DNA of 64,000 nt from Frederiksenia canicola (GCF_011455495.1 NZ_CP015029.1:248001-312000), one strand, 5' to 3'. Shown: positions 48,437 through 58,471, counted from the first letter of the stretch. Made by a program: numbers and translations. The notes: generated by a model not told the origin, from the letters alone.

Positions 48437-49117
48437 TTAAAATGTGCCTAATTGTTCACCAAAATCGCCTAAAAACTGACAAGTTTGGCTTTGCTGTTTG
48501 CATCGTTGTTCATTTTCTTGTTTCAGACGTTTAAGCTCTTTCGCTGGCGTATTGGGTTGATATTCCGTCCAGTAAAAATTCCAAGAACCATCAGCCAACT
48601 GCCCTCGCCATAATGCAATTCTCTCCGTTAAAATTGATCCAGAAAACTCTTTGCAACCAGAGTCAAGCGCATAGCGGATACGGTAATTTTTATGGTGGAT
48701 GATCTCCTTAATGGGCAAATTCATTTCTTTACTCACACAAGCATAAACGGGATAGAAACGCTCCGAAACAAACTCACCTAGCCAGTTACTCGGTCCATTC
48801 ATTGTAGTGCTGACAACGACCGCATAATGACCATTTTGTTGGTCAAACGACAGATCAATATCTCGATCAACATATAAATTGTGAATATCTTGATTTGTTA
48901 TGCCTCTTGGCATTGGGTCAGATTTTGGACTACTTCCATTAGAACAAATAGGCTGAGCAACAGGTAACATTCTAAAACCGTTGCCATGCGGCAAGGGAGC
49001 AACACAATTACCGCCAGAGTAATGCCCCTGTGGACAATAACAACTCGCTGCCGCCAATGGCGAGAGTGCCACTAGCCCAAATGCCATAACAAGTTGACCT
49101 ATCACATTTCTCATCAT
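48437..49117 (-). CDS. Secreted Cys-rich protein, unknown
   Basis: I recognise no family. The 226-residue protein has a signal peptide (MMRNVIGQLVMAFGLVALSPLAAA), and a Cys-rich start (SCYCPQGHYSGGNCVAPLPHGNG) that looks like a small disulfide knot. A beta-rich middle follows and the end is charged, with three Cys. It sits 17 bp after oapA and may be co-transcribed with it, ahead of a terminator. The gene encodes a likely periplasmic or surface protein. Confidence 0.6.
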   Translation of the reverse strand: MMRNVIGQLVMAFGLVALSPLAAASCYCPQGHYSGGNCVAPLPHGNGFRMLPVAQPICSNGSSPKSDPMPRGITNQDIHNLYVDRDIDLSFDQQNGHYAVVVSTTMNGPSNWLGEFVSERFYPVYACVSKEMNLPIKEIIHHKNYRIRYALDSGCKEFSGSILTERIALWRGQLADGSWNFYWTEYQPNTPAKELKRLKQENEQRCKQQSQTCQFLGDFGEQLGTF

Positions 49118-49133
49118 AAATTACCGCAAAACA

Positions 49134-50423
49134 CTATTTATAAATATAACTGCCGTTTGCCTGACGAATAAATTTTCCACCTGAGCCAATGCTCATTTCT
49201 GTGACTCGGTTGTCTTTATCTAAACGCACAGTCACTTTTTCACCCGCTTTGAGCTGGCTAACAATACCATTGGCTTTGCTCATTGCATTCACATCCGCAA
49301 TATTGAGATTGTTATCACGGAAAACTTGCATTAACGACACGCCTTTTGGCACAGTCATCGTTTTGCTAGATACGGAAGTAGCTGGTGTTTTCACTTTAAC
49401 GGGTTCTGCTTTGACAACTGGCGCCCCTTTTGTCGGATCGACTTTTGGCTGTGGCTTTGCCTCTACCCTCGAGGTAGATGGCGTAGTCTTCGGCTGAGCG
49501 GCCGTTGTTTTTGCCGGTTGCTTTTGCTCTGGCTGATAAATCACGCTGCCAGTATTTGTTGGTTTTTTCACCGGTTCTTGAGCCGTTGGTTTTGTCGCTA
49601 TCCCAACAACTTGTGGATCTTGAGGCTGTGTCGCAGTGCTTTGTGTTTGTTGCTGAACTGCGGGTTGCTGAGCCGTATTCTCTGCTGGTTGAGCCTCAGG
49701 TTGCGGATTTGCAATTTGTGCCTGTGATCCGACCGCTTGTTGAGCTTGCTGACTCTGCTCTTCTGCTTGCTTTTGAGCTAGTGCGGCTTCTTGAGCTGCT
49801 TTTGCCTGAGCTTCAGCACGTTTTGCTTCCTCTTCATCTACCGGGCGGAATTCAATTGGCAAACTAGAACCTTGCTGCTGCAGCGTTTCTACACTTTCAG
49901 GTGTTTTCGGTTTCAACAAGAAAAAGACTAATAGCAGGGCTAACAACAGTAATAGAACGATCAATAAACGGCGATATTTTGATGGCACCTTCTCTACCAC
50001 TGCTTTTGCCGCCGCAGGTGCGGCGGCTGGAATCACTCGTTCAATCGGGTTTGCCGCTGTTTTTTCTGATGCTGTATCTTGTTGAGTCGTTGGGGTCGCT
50101 TCTGGTTGTGGCTGAACATCATTATTCGTTTCAGCAACTGGAGAGAAAGCAAATCCACCATTTGCTTTTTTGGCTGGTTCTGACACCTTTTCTTTTTCCT
50201 TTAATGCGTTTTGCTCTTCTAATGTAGGCAGATCCACATTGTCCGATGAGCGTTTCATCATCGGTGTGAAAGTATGTCCTACGGTTGCTTTGCTGTGCAG
50301 AGAGAGAATAACCTTCGGTTTTTCCGTATTTTCTGCAGATTTCTCAGCATTTTCTACTTTGTCTAATTTAGGTTCAGAAGGTTCACCAAAAGTGGGTTCT
50401 TTACGTTGATTTAATTGGCTCAT
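49134..50423 (-). CDS. oapA: Opacity-associated protein A
   Basis: The start is ATG 50423 (MSQLNQRKEPTFGEPSEP); the TTG four codons earlier is less likely. The 429-residue protein has a cytoplasmic acidic N-terminus, a single membrane helix (YRRLLIVLLLLLALLLVFFLL), a long Gln/Ala/Pro-rich linker and a C-terminal LysM-like OapA domain (VSLMQVFRDNNLNIADVNAM... QLKAGEKVTVRL). In H. influenzae OapA affects colony opacity and adherence; relatives bind peptidoglycan. It diverges from comEA. Confidence 0.9.
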   Translation of the reverse strand: MSQLNQRKEPTFGEPSEPKLDKVENAEKSAENTEKPKVILSLHSKATVGHTFTPMMKRSSDNVDLPTLEEQNALKEKEKVSEPAKKANGGFAFSPVAETNNDVQPQPEATPTTQQDTASEKTAANPIERVIPAAAPAAAKAVVEKVPSKYRRLLIVLLLLLALLLVFFLLKPKTPESVETLQQQGSSLPIEFRPVDEEEAKRAEAQAKAAQEAALAQKQAEEQSQQAQQAVGSQAQIANPQPEAQPAENTAQQPAVQQQTQSTATQPQDPQVVGIATKPTAQEPVKKPTNTGSVIYQPEQKQPAKTTAAQPKTTPSTSRVEAKPQPKVDPTKGAPVVKAEPVKVKTPATSVSSKTMTVPKGVSLMQVFRDNNLNIADVNAMSKANGIVSQLKAGEKVTVRLDKDNRVTEMSIGSGGKFIRQANGSYIYK

Positions 50424-50556
50424 TGGGTATTCCAAAAGGGGAGAAATAAATAAAAAATTGCCGTTATTCTAAAGGATTTCAAGATATTCAGCACGCCATT
50501 TCTACATAATTTATACAGATTTTCAGACTTGAAAAAATGCAATGCGTTTTTGCAAA

Positions 50557-50578
50557 TTTCTCGATCTGTGTCGCAAAA
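50557..50578 (+). promoter_or_regulatory. Candidate CRP-S (competence) site for comEA
   Basis: The core CTCGA-TCTGTG-TCGCA (50560-50575) has one perfect half-site and 3 of 5 in the other, with the CRP-S-type C and flanking T/A runs. It lies about 80-95 bp before comEA, the usual distance in Haemophilus competence genes. Confidence 0.55.
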
Positions 50579-50655
50579 ATGATGTGCCACAGTTGCAGCA
50601 ATTTACTAGACCGTTAAGGTAAGGCATGTGATTCACAACATTTAAGGAGAACACA

Positions 50656-51000
50656 ATGAAGAAAATCACACAACTGGCTTTAACACTGCTGCTCGGTGTA
50701 TTTACCACCCAATCTTTTGCCAAAGAAAAAGCCCAAGTTCCAACCGCTGAACCGCCTCCAATGCAACAACAGACAGAAGCCAAAAAGGTAGCACTCAATC
50801 CGAATTTAGTGAATATCAACACGGCTTCTGCGGCAGAGATCCAAGATAAACTGGTCGGAATTGGGGCAAAGAAAGCTCAAGCAATCCTTGAATATCGTGA
50901 GAAAAACGGCAAATTTCTCAATATTGAGCAATTGACCGAGGTCTCAGGTATCGGTAAAGCAACGCTTGAGAAAAACCGCGATCGCATCGTTTTAGAATAA
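50656..51000 (+). CDS. comEA: ComEA-type helix-hairpin-helix DNA-uptake protein
   Basis: The 114-residue protein has a signal peptide (cleavage after SFA), a short Pro-rich linker and the double HhH DNA-binding domain (VNINTASAAEI, VGIGAKKAQAILEYREKNG, VSGIGKATLEKN). It pulls DNA into the periplasm during natural transformation and is known as comE1 in H. influenzae. The many uptake signals and the CRP-S site upstream fit a transformable strain. Confidence 0.93.
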   Translation: MKKITQLALTLLLGVFTTQSFAKEKAQVPTAEPPPMQQQTEAKKVALNPNLVNINTASAAEIQDKLVGIGAKKAQAILEYREKNGKFLNIEQLTEVSGIGKATLEKNRDRIVLE

Positions 51001-51157
51001 ATTTATAATGTGATTATCCTCCGAAACAACAAGCGGTCAGATCCTGCGATTTTTTTGCAAATCGGCCGCTTGTTCTTTGCATTGTAAACTTTCTCGCTTT
51101 TGTTATACTGCTTGCTTTTTAGCTATCCGAAAAATCGGGATAAACAAAGGTATCACA

Positions 51158-52045
51158 ATGCTTAAACCGTATTCATCACCAACCTACTGGCAACGTACTA
51201 AAATTGCCATCCAATATCTTATGCCACAGCTGCCTTTAACCCGTGCAGCCGGTTGGTTAGCCGAACAAAAATGGGGTGCGGTGACCCATTTCATCATCAA
51301 ATTATTTGCGAAAAAATACCAAGTAAATTTAGACGAAGCTGAAAAAACGCAACCGTCTGACTACGCGTCTTTCAACGAGTTTTTTATCCGCCCGTTAAAA
51401 GCCAACGCCCGCCCAATCAACCAAGATCCGCAAACGCTATGTTTGCCTGCGGACGGTCGTGTCAGCGAGTCAGGCAAAATCGAGCAAAACCGGCTTTTGC
51501 AAGCCAAAGGACACCTTTTTACCCTTGAAACCTTGCTCGCCAACGATATGGCATTAGCCGAGAAATTCAGAAATGGGGATTTTATCACCACTTACCTTTC
51601 ACCGCGTGATTATCACCGCGTGCATATGCCGTGCGATGGGACTTTACGCAAGATGATCTACGTCCCTGGTGAATTGTTTTCGGTGAATCCATTTTTAGCG
51701 GAACACGTTCCAAATTTATTCGCTCGCAACGAACGAGTGATTTGTGAATTTGATACTGCATTTGGACCGATGGTACAAATTTTGGTTGGTGCCACGATTA
51801 CTGCAAGTATGAGTACCGTTTGGGCTGGGGTGATCAACCCACCACGCAGTAAAGACGTGTTGGTGTATGAATATCTCACTGAAGGCGAAAGTGCCGTCCA
51901 TCTCAAAAAAGGCGAGGAAATGGGAGCCTTCCGCTTAGGTTCAACCGTGATCAACCTGTTCCCACAAGGCAAAGTCGCCCTTGAATCGCATCTCACCGCA
52001 GGCGAACCAACCCGAATGGGCGAACCTTTGGCGAAGATCAAATAA
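51158..52045 (+). CDS. psd: Phosphatidylserine decarboxylase proenzyme
   Basis: The start is ATG 51158 (MLKPYSSPTYWQRTKIAIQ) after AAAGG. The 295-residue protein has the self-cleavage site LGST (FRLGSTVINLF), which makes the pyruvoyl alpha chain, and HMPCDGTL. It makes phosphatidylethanolamine at the inner membrane. It is monocistronic and is followed by a terminator. Confidence 0.96.
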   Translation: MLKPYSSPTYWQRTKIAIQYLMPQLPLTRAAGWLAEQKWGAVTHFIIKLFAKKYQVNLDEAEKTQPSDYASFNEFFIRPLKANARPINQDPQTLCLPADGRVSESGKIEQNRLLQAKGHLFTLETLLANDMALAEKFRNGDFITTYLSPRDYHRVHMPCDGTLRKMIYVPGELFSVNPFLAEHVPNLFARNERVICEFDTAFGPMVQILVGATITASMSTVWAGVINPPRSKDVLVYEYLTEGESAVHLKKGEEMGAFRLGSTVINLFPQGKVALESHLTAGEPTRMGEPLAKIK

Positions 52046-52050
52046 CAGTA

Positions 52051-52080
52051 CACGAGTCGTTTTGAACGGCTCGTTTTTTC
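52051..52080 (+). terminator. psd terminator
   Basis: ACGAGTCGTT pairs with AACGGCTCGT (one G-T pair), followed by TTTTTTC. Confidence 0.85.
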
Positions 52081-52120
52081 TTTATAATTTGCAAAATTTT
52101 CTGCGAAAGTGACCGCTTGT

Positions 52121-52681
52121 ATGACCAAGTTTTTATTTATTTCTAGCGTCTGGCTGTTCTCTGCAACGAGTTTGGCTTTTTCTCCCGCGAAGTTGGTGGA
52201 TTCTGCTCGGCAGCAAATTGGCGTAACGCAGTACTACGATGCCGCTTATAGTAAAATCGCCTACCCAATGGGGGATGTTCCGATGATCAAAGGTGTGTGT
52301 ACCGATGTAGTGGTACGTGCGTTGCGAGAACAAAAAATCGATCTGCAGCAGCTTATACATGAAGATATGCAGAAAAATTTCGGCCTATACCCTAAAAAGT
52401 GGGGATTGAAGCGAACCGATCGTAATATCGATCATCGCCGTGTGCCCAATATCGCCACTTATCTCAAACGTCAAGGTTTTGAGATCAAAGATGGTGACTA
52501 TCTCGCTGGTGATATTGTAACTTGGGATTTAGGAAAAGGCTTAACCCATATTGGTATTGTGTCTGATAAAAAAACGGCAGATAACACGCCGCTGATTATT
52601 CATAATATTGGTCGTGGCACGCAAGAAGAAAATATTTTGCATCAGTATAAAATTACTGGGCATTTTCGTTACTCTCAATAA
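52121..52681 (+). CDS. DUF1287 protein, secreted
   Basis: The start is ATG 52121 (MTKFLFISSVWLFSATSLAFS), giving a signal peptide; the codons just before are an uptake signal. The 186-residue protein has the DUF1287 pattern VDSARQQIGVTQYYDAAY, GVCTDVVVRALRE and a later HIGIV with histidine, which suggests an NlpC/P60-like (Cys-His) fold; Cys in GVCTD and His in THIGIV would be the active pair. That is inference. It precedes ccmG by 12 bp and may share its transcript. Confidence 0.75.
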   Translation: MTKFLFISSVWLFSATSLAFSPAKLVDSARQQIGVTQYYDAAYSKIAYPMGDVPMIKGVCTDVVVRALREQKIDLQQLIHEDMQKNFGLYPKKWGLKRTDRNIDHRRVPNIATYLKRQGFEIKDGDYLAGDIVTWDLGKGLTHIGIVSDKKTADNTPLIIHNIGRGTQEENILHQYKITGHFRYSQ

Positions 52682-52693
52682 CTCTCTAATGAT

Positions 52694-53233
52694 ATGAAAA
52701 CCAAACTGTTACTCCCTTTAATTCTCTTTTTTGGCTTGGTGGCTGCGTTTGTGGTGCAGCTACGCTGGAACGCTGACGGACACGATCCGAAAGCCTTAGA
52801 GTCGGCATTAATTGGTAAACCTGTTCCCGCATTCCAACTGGAATCCTTATATGATCCAAACAAGCCGATCGATGTTTCCGTGTTGAAAACCGGTACGCCA
52901 CGTTTGCTCAATGTGTGGGCAACTTGGTGCCCGACTTGCTATGCCGAACATCAATACTTGACCGAGCTTGCCAAACAAGGCGTGGAAATTGTGGGGATCG
53001 ATTATAAAGATGATCGTACAAAAGCCTTGAAATTCTTAGCCGACAATCGCGATCCTTATAAAGCGGTGATTTTTGATCCGAAAGGATCGCTTGGGTTAGA
53101 TCTGGGTGTGTATGGCGCTCCTGAAACCTTTATTATTGATGGCAATGGTGTGATTCATTACCGTCACGCAGGCGATGTGAATGCGAATGTGTGGAACAAC
53201 GTGCTAAAACCAATTTATGAGAAGTTGAAATAA
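52694..53233 (+). CDS. ccmG: Cytochrome c biogenesis thioredoxin CcmG (DsbE)
   Basis: The 179-residue protein has an N-terminal membrane anchor (residues about 5-23) and a periplasmic thioredoxin domain with WCPTC in NVWATWCPTCYAEH. It reduces the heme-binding cysteines of apocytochrome c. It overlaps ccmH (TAATG). The rest of the ccm set (ccmABCDEF) is not next to it, so the maturation genes are split. Confidence 0.92.
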   Translation: MKTKLLLPLILFFGLVAAFVVQLRWNADGHDPKALESALIGKPVPAFQLESLYDPNKPIDVSVLKTGTPRLLNVWATWCPTCYAEHQYLTELAKQGVEIVGIDYKDDRTKALKFLADNRDPYKAVIFDPKGSLGLDLGVYGAPETFIIDGNGVIHYRHAGDVNANVWNNVLKPIYEKLK

Positions 53234-53691
53234 TGAAAAAATGGCTTGTTCTTTTGTTGCTGCCTGCATTTGGTTGGGCTGCGATTGAAACTCACCAATT
53301 CGACAATGCACAGCAGGAAGCAGATTATCGTTCGCTAATTCAAGAGCTGCGTTGCCCACAGTGTCAAAACAATAATATTGCTGATTCGAATGCGACGATC
53401 GCCACCGATATGCGTTACAAAACGTTGGAGCTGCTCAAACAGGGCAAAAGCAAAGATGAAGTAGTGCATTATATGGTGGAACGTTATGGCAACTTTGTGA
53501 CTTACGATCCACCACTTACACCTGCAACAGTGTTACTGTGGCTGATGCCATTGCTGTTAATTGTAGGCGGATTTTGGCTTATTCGACGAAAAAAAGCTGT
53601 GCCACAAGCGGTCAGTTCCGAGCAAAAATTTGCAAAGCCACTTGACCAGCAACGTCTCGATCACATTCTCAATGACAAGGATTCCGAATGA
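53233..53691 (+). CDS. ccmH: Cytochrome c biogenesis protein CcmH
   Basis: The 152-residue protein has a signal peptide (MKKWLVLLLLPAFGWA), the LRCPQCQNNNIADSNA redox motif and a C-terminal membrane helix (TVLLWLMPLLLIVGGFWLI). It passes electrons to apocytochrome c with CcmG in the heme-ligation complex. The N-terminal domain only is present, as in two-gene CcmH/CcmI systems. It overlaps ccmI by four bases. An uptake signal lies in its last third. Confidence 0.92.
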   Translation: MKKWLVLLLLPAFGWAAIETHQFDNAQQEADYRSLIQELRCPQCQNNNIADSNATIATDMRYKTLELLKQGKSKDEVVHYMVERYGNFVTYDPPLTPATVLLWLMPLLLIVGGFWLIRRKKAVPQAVSSEQKFAKPLDQQRLDHILNDKDSE

Positions 53692-54605
53692 ATTTCTGGC
53701 TAACTATCGGGCTGATGACCCTCGTAATTTGCGTGATTGCGTTCTCTCCGCTACTTAGAAAAACGACCAACCGAACCGCACAAAAGCGAGACAATCTCAA
53801 TAAAGCCTTCTATTTTGATCGTTTGCAAGAAGTAGAACGTGAAGCTAATGAAGGCGTGATTGATGATCCTGAACAGACGAAGCGTGAGTTGCAGCAAAGT
53901 TTGTTGGACGATATTCCTGAAAACGCGTCTGAGCAACCACTTACTGCACAAAAATCCTTCGGCAAAGTGTGGTTTGTCGCACTGATGTTGTTCGTTGGTG
54001 GTGTTAGTGCAGGTATTTATTGGCACGTTGGTTCGTGGTTTACTGGCACAATGCTTGAAATGAGCCATAAAAAACTCGACTACTTCTACGAGCGTTTAAA
54101 AAACGAAGAGGCTGAGCCGTTAAGTGAAACCGAAATGAACCAATTCGCCATGGCTCTGCGGGTGGAGCTGCAAGATAAGCCACAAGACGCTGAGTCTTGG
54201 TTTCTCTTAGGGCAAATTGGGATGGCTACTGAAAATTGGGATATGGCGTTAGATAGCTATGCGAAAGCCAACAATTTACAGCCTGAGAACTTGTTGTATA
54301 AACAAAAACTGGCTGAATTATTGATGATGTCGCAAGATCCTAAAGACAAAGCCAAAGGTGAAGATCTGGTGAAAGAGATCATTAAAGTGGATCACACCAA
54401 TCTCAGTGCGTTACGTTTATTAGCTTTCCACCTGTTTGAGAAAGAAGATTACAAAATGGCCGCAATGACGTGGGGAATGGTGCTCAAACTGATGCCTGAT
54501 AATGACCCAAGCCGTGCCACCATTGAACGCAGTATGCAAGCGGCAATGTCGATGCTTACTCCTGAAGAAAAGCAGGCTCCCCCTGAGCCAGAGACGCAAA
54601 AATAA
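53688..54605 (+). CDS. ccmI: Cytochrome c biogenesis TPR protein CcmI
   Basis: The 305-residue protein has two membrane helices (residues 2-20 and about 98-120) and a TPR domain with repeats at about 160-280 (WFLLGQIGMATENWDMALDSYAKANNLQPENLLYKQKLAELLM). It presents apocytochrome c to the ligase. In E. coli this part is fused to CcmH. It ends the ccmG-H-I operon. Confidence 0.88.
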   Translation: MNFWLTIGLMTLVICVIAFSPLLRKTTNRTAQKRDNLNKAFYFDRLQEVEREANEGVIDDPEQTKRELQQSLLDDIPENASEQPLTAQKSFGKVWFVALMLFVGGVSAGIYWHVGSWFTGTMLEMSHKKLDYFYERLKNEEAEPLSETEMNQFAMALRVELQDKPQDAESWFLLGQIGMATENWDMALDSYAKANNLQPENLLYKQKLAELLMMSQDPKDKAKGEDLVKEIIKVDHTNLSALRLLAFHLFEKEDYKMAAMTWGMVLKLMPDNDPSRATIERSMQAAMSMLTPEEKQAPPEPETQK

Positions 54606-54608
54606 TTT

Positions 54609-54650
54609 GAAGGCTTGTTCACTATAGCGGAGCGAGCCTTTCTCTTATTG
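54609..54650 (+). terminator. ccmGHI terminator
   Basis: AAGGCTTGTTC and GAGCGAGCCTT pair with two G-T pairs; a short T/C tail follows. Confidence 0.5.
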
Positions 54651-54704
54651 GTAAAAAATTGAGCGGAACTGACCGCTTGTTGAAAGAAACTATCGGAACC
54701 TATT

Positions 54705-56564
54705 ATGCAATTCTTATCTCAACTCCTTCCCGACTTTATGCAGCATCAGCTCTTTTGGGTGCTGGCGTTACTCGTTTTTGCGATTTGGCAATTTATGGCG
54801 AACAAATTACGAATGGATATTGTCGCCTTGCTCGTCATTGCCTTTTTCAGTTTAAGTGGCATTTTAACCACCAAAGAAGTGTTTGCTGGATTGAGCGATC
54901 CAAACGTCGTGTTAATCGCATTACTGTTTGTAGTGGGCGAAAGTTTGGTGCGTACTGGCATTGCGTATCAAGTCAGCGAATGGCTAATGCGAGTCGCAGG
55001 TGCAAGTGAGGTTCGCGTACTAGTACTGCTGATGCTGTCAATTGCAGGACTTGGATCTTTTATGAGCTCAACGGGGATCGTCGCCATTTTTATTCCTGTT
55101 GTGTTGGCCATCTGCTCGGGTATGGGGATTTCACCTAAACGATTGATGATGCCGCTAAGTATTGCAGGGCTAATTAGCGGGATGATGACCTTGATCGCCA
55201 CGCCGCCAAACTTAGTTGCTCATTCGGAATTAGTCAAAGCGGGTTTCGAGGGCTTTAATTTCTTCAGTTTCACCCCAATTGGCGTAGCGGTATTAGTGCT
55301 CGGCATTGGCTATATGTTAATCGCCAGACATTGGCTAGATAACGGTGAAGCCCTATCAACTGAACGCAAAGCAGGCTCATCTATCGCCCAATTTATTGAT
55401 GAATACCAACTGCAAGGCCGAGCGAAAATGGTCTTGATTACTGCCGACTCGACCTTCGTTGGCAAAACGATCAACGAACTCAATCTACGTTCTGAATATG
55501 GCTTAAATATCGTGGCGATCCAACGGATGAAACGTTTCCGCCGTGTCTCTCTAAGTGCTTACGGTAATGCTACCTTGCACGAAAAAGACGTTTTATTATT
55601 AGATGTTGGCGTAGAAAGCGACACTTTTCTCGCCTTGTGTGAGCAGTTTGGCTTAAAGCCAATTGAATTAAAAGGCGAGTATTTTTCAGCACATGCTAAA
55701 TCAATTGGTATGGCAGAAATCTCTATTCTGCCTGAAAGTGAACTGCTCGGCAAAAGTGTGAGTGAATTGAAATTTCGTTCCCAATTCGGTCTAAGCGTAG
55801 TTGGATTTAAACGTGAAGGCGAAGTGCTGCGGGATAATATTATTTATACACCGTTACAAGTGGGGGATGTATTATTGGTCATGGGCGTATGGAACCAAAT
55901 TCTTTCCATTAACAGCAGCCGTGATTTCTTCTTGTTGAACGCCCCTGAAGAAAGTAAAAATGCCGCCCCAGCATTGAGCCAAGCGCCGCACGCACTGTTT
56001 TCCGTGCTCACCATGGTCGTGTTAATGATTACAGGCATTGTGCCAAACGTAATTGCAGCGTTGATCGCCTGCTTGATGCTCGGTAAATTCCGCTGCATTG
56101 ATATGAAAAGTGCGTATGATTCCATTCACTTTCCAAGTTTGATTTTGATTGTTGGCATGATGCCGTTTTCCATTGCTCTACAAAAAACGGGCGGGATCGA
56201 CTTAGTGGTTGGCTGGCTTTCAACCACCATGCAAGGAATGGACATTCATTTTGTGTTGGTCGCATTATTTGTGTTCACCGCCGTTATCAGTGCCTTTATT
56301 TCCAACACCGCAACCGCAATTTTAGTGATGCCAATCGCCATTGCTATCGCTCAACAGATTGGCTATTCGCCTGCTCCATTTGTGATGATCGTCGCCATTT
56401 CTGCCTCTGCTGCCTTTATGACCCCAGTTTCGTCACCAGTAAACACCATGGTGCTTGCTCCGGGTGGCTACAAATTTATGGACTTCGTCAAAGTCGGTGT
56501 ACCATTTACGATTTTAGTGATGCTACTTTCCGTCTTCCTCGTGCCAATTTTATTTCCTTTGTAA
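54705..56564 (+). CDS. SLC13-family transporter with two RCK-C domains
   Basis: The 619-residue protein has about ten to twelve membrane helices split by a cytoplasmic part (residues about 215-420) with two TrkA-C/RCK-C domains (ADSTFVGKTINELNLRS and ILPESELLGKSVSELKFRS). It is of the sodium/sulfate or dicarboxylate symporter (CitT/SLC13) class; substrate cannot be assigned. It ends before a shared uptake-signal terminator with the converging glmS. Confidence 0.82.
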   Translation: MQFLSQLLPDFMQHQLFWVLALLVFAIWQFMANKLRMDIVALLVIAFFSLSGILTTKEVFAGLSDPNVVLIALLFVVGESLVRTGIAYQVSEWLMRVAGASEVRVLVLLMLSIAGLGSFMSSTGIVAIFIPVVLAICSGMGISPKRLMMPLSIAGLISGMMTLIATPPNLVAHSELVKAGFEGFNFFSFTPIGVAVLVLGIGYMLIARHWLDNGEALSTERKAGSSIAQFIDEYQLQGRAKMVLITADSTFVGKTINELNLRSEYGLNIVAIQRMKRFRRVSLSAYGNATLHEKDVLLLDVGVESDTFLALCEQFGLKPIELKGEYFSAHAKSIGMAEISILPESELLGKSVSELKFRSQFGLSVVGFKREGEVLRDNIIYTPLQVGDVLLVMGVWNQILSINSSRDFFLLNAPEESKNAAPALSQAPHALFSVLTMVVLMITGIVPNVIAALIACLMLGKFRCIDMKSAYDSIHFPSLILIVGMMPFSIALQKTGGIDLVVGWLSTTMQGMDIHFVLVALFVFTAVISAFISNTATAILVMPIAIAIAQQIGYSPAPFVMIVAISASAAFMTPVSSPVNTMVLAPGGYKFMDFVKVGVPFTILVMLLSVFLVPILFPL

Positions 56565-56574
56565 ATTTCAACAA

Positions 56575-56612
56575 AAAAGTGACCGCTTGCATTGCCTACA
56601 AGCGGTCACTTC
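56575..56612 (-). terminator. glmS terminator made of an uptake-signal pair
   Basis: AGTGACCGCTTG (56579-56590) and CAAGCGGTCACT (56599-56610) form a perfect 12-bp stem, and the minus strand continues in six T. It also lies after the SLC13 gene. Confidence 0.8.
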
Positions 56613-56638
56613 CGCACAAAATTTTGCAAATCGCTTGG

Positions 56639-58471
56639 CTATTCCACCGTCACCGCTTTTGCTAAGTTTCTTGGCTGATCCACGTCGGTACCTTTAATTA
56701 AAGCGATGTGGTAAGAAAGCAGTTGTAGTGGCACTGTGTAGAAAATCGGAGCGGTGACCGCATCGACCTTCGGTAACACGATAGTTTTAAAGCTCTCCAT
56801 GTCGCTAAAACCCGCTTCGTGATCGGCGAACACATAGAGCTGACCGCCACGGGCACGGACCTCCTCAATGTTAGACTTCACTTTTTCCAACAAGTCATTT
56901 TCAGGAGCAACCACAATCACAGGCATATCGCTGTCGATCAAGGCTAACGGACCATGTTTCAACTCGCCTGCGGCATAGGCCTCAGCATGAATATAGGAAA
57001 TTTCCTTTAATTTCAATGCTGACTCCATTGCGATTGGGTAAAACTCACCACGCCCTAAAAATAAAGTATGATGTTTTTCAGCGAAATCTTCCGATAATTT
57101 TTCAATCGCTTTATCAAACACTAACGCACTTTCAATTTGGGCTGGCAAGCGTTGCAACGCTTGTACAATGTGCTGTTCTTCGCTTTCATTGAGCTTACCT
57201 TTCAAACGACCAATAGCAGCAGTTAATAGCAATAAACAGGTAAGCTGCGTGGTGAAGGCTTTGGTGGATGCCACACCAATTTCAACGCCCGCTTTGGTCA
57301 TAAAAGCGAAATCCGATTCACGCACTAGCGATGAACTTGCTACGTTACAAATCGTCATCGCAGCCATGAATCCCGACTCTTTGGCTAAACGCAATGCTGC
57401 CAATGTATCCGCCGTTTCGCCTGATTGCGAAAGGGTTATCAGCAAGCTATTTGGGCGAGTCACAAATTTGCGGTAGCGAAATTCGGAGGCGATTTCCACA
57501 TCGCAACTAATGCCTGCAATTGACTCAAACCAGTAACGAGCGACCATGCCAGCATTGTAGGAAGTGCCACACGCCACGATTTGGATATGTTCTGCTTTTT
57601 TCAAAATCTCCGCCGCATTTTCACCAATCGCCTCAATCACCACTTTGTCGTTGGCAATGCGACCTTCCAAGGTATTGCGAATGGCGACAGGCTGTTCGAA
57701 AATTTCTTTTTGCATATAGTGTCGGTATGGGCCTTTGTCCGCAGCATCTTGCTCGAAATTGCCTTCGTGGATTTCACGTTCAACTTTCGTCCCCAAGTGA
57801 TCATAAATATCGACTGTTCTGCGAGTGATTTCCGCCACATCGCCTTCTTCCAAGTAGATGAAACGACGGGTTACATTCAACAATGCCAATGGATCAGATG
57901 CCAAGAAATTTTCGCCCATTCCCAAGCCGATTACCAATGGACTGCCAGAGCGAGCCACGATTAAATGCTCAGGTTCGTCTTGGTTCATCACTACGGTGCC
58001 ATAAGCCCCACGCAGTTGAACCACCGCTTTTTGCACCGCCTCCAGTAAACTGCTTGCCGAACGCAATTCCCATTCAACTAAATGGGCGATAACTTCGGTA
58101 TCTGTCTGCGACTGGAACACATAACCACGATCCTGCAATTCAGCACGCAATGCTTCGTAGTTTTCGATAATACCGTTATGCACCACCGCAATTTTGCCCG
58201 AACGGTGCGGATGAGCGTTGGTTTCAGACGGCTCGCCGTGGGTTGCCCAGCGTGTATGAGCAATACCTGTGCCACCCGCTAAATAGTTAGCTTCAAGGGC
58301 ATCATCCAAGGTTTTGACCTTGCCGACCCGACGCACAATTTGCAGCTGGTGATCGCCATTTAACACTGCCACACCCGCTGAATCGTAACCACGATATTCC
58401 AAGCGGTGTAAACCATCGACTAAAATTTCTGCGATATCACGTTGTGCCACAGCACCCACAATTCCACACAT
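56639..58471 (-). CDS. glmS: Glutamine--fructose-6-phosphate aminotransferase
   Basis: The 610-residue enzyme starts [15 protein letters not shown], so Cys2 becomes the N-terminal nucleophile of the glutaminase domain. Two SIS domains follow ([13 protein letters not shown] and the [14 protein letters not shown] segment), and the end is [13 protein letters not shown]. It makes glucosamine-6-phosphate for peptidoglycan and LPS. The DeoR-family gene upstream may control it. nagB-nagA in this window degrade the same product, so the two pathways are opposed. Confidence 0.97.
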   Translation of the reverse strand: MCGIVGAVAQRDIAEILVDGLHRLEYRGYDSAGVAVLNGDHQLQIVRRVGKVKTLDDALEANYLAGGTGIAHTRWATHGEPSETNAHPHRSGKIAVVHNGIIENYEALRAELQDRGYVFQSQTDTEVIAHLVEWELRSASSLLEAVQKAVVQLRGAYGTVVMNQDEPEHLIVARSGSPLVIGLGMGENFLASDPLALLNVTRRFIYLEEGDVAEITRRTVDIYDHLGTKVEREIHEGNFEQDAADKGPYRHYMQKEIFEQPVAIRNTLEGRIANDKVVIEAIGENAAEILKKAEHIQIVACGTSYNAGMVARYWFESIAGISCDVEIASEFRYRKFVTRPNSLLITLSQSGETADTLAALRLAKESGFMAAMTICNVASSSLVRESDFAFMTKAGVEIGVASTKAFTTQLTCLLLLTAAIGRLKGKLNESEEQHIVQALQRLPAQIESALVFDKAIEKLSEDFAEKHHTLFLGRGEFYPIAMESALKLKEISYIHAEAYAAGELKHGPLALIDSDMPVIVVAPENDLLEKVKSNIEEVRARGGQLYVFADHEAGFSDMESFKTIVLPKVDAVTAPIFYTVPLQLLSYHIALIKGTDVDQPRNLAKAVTVE

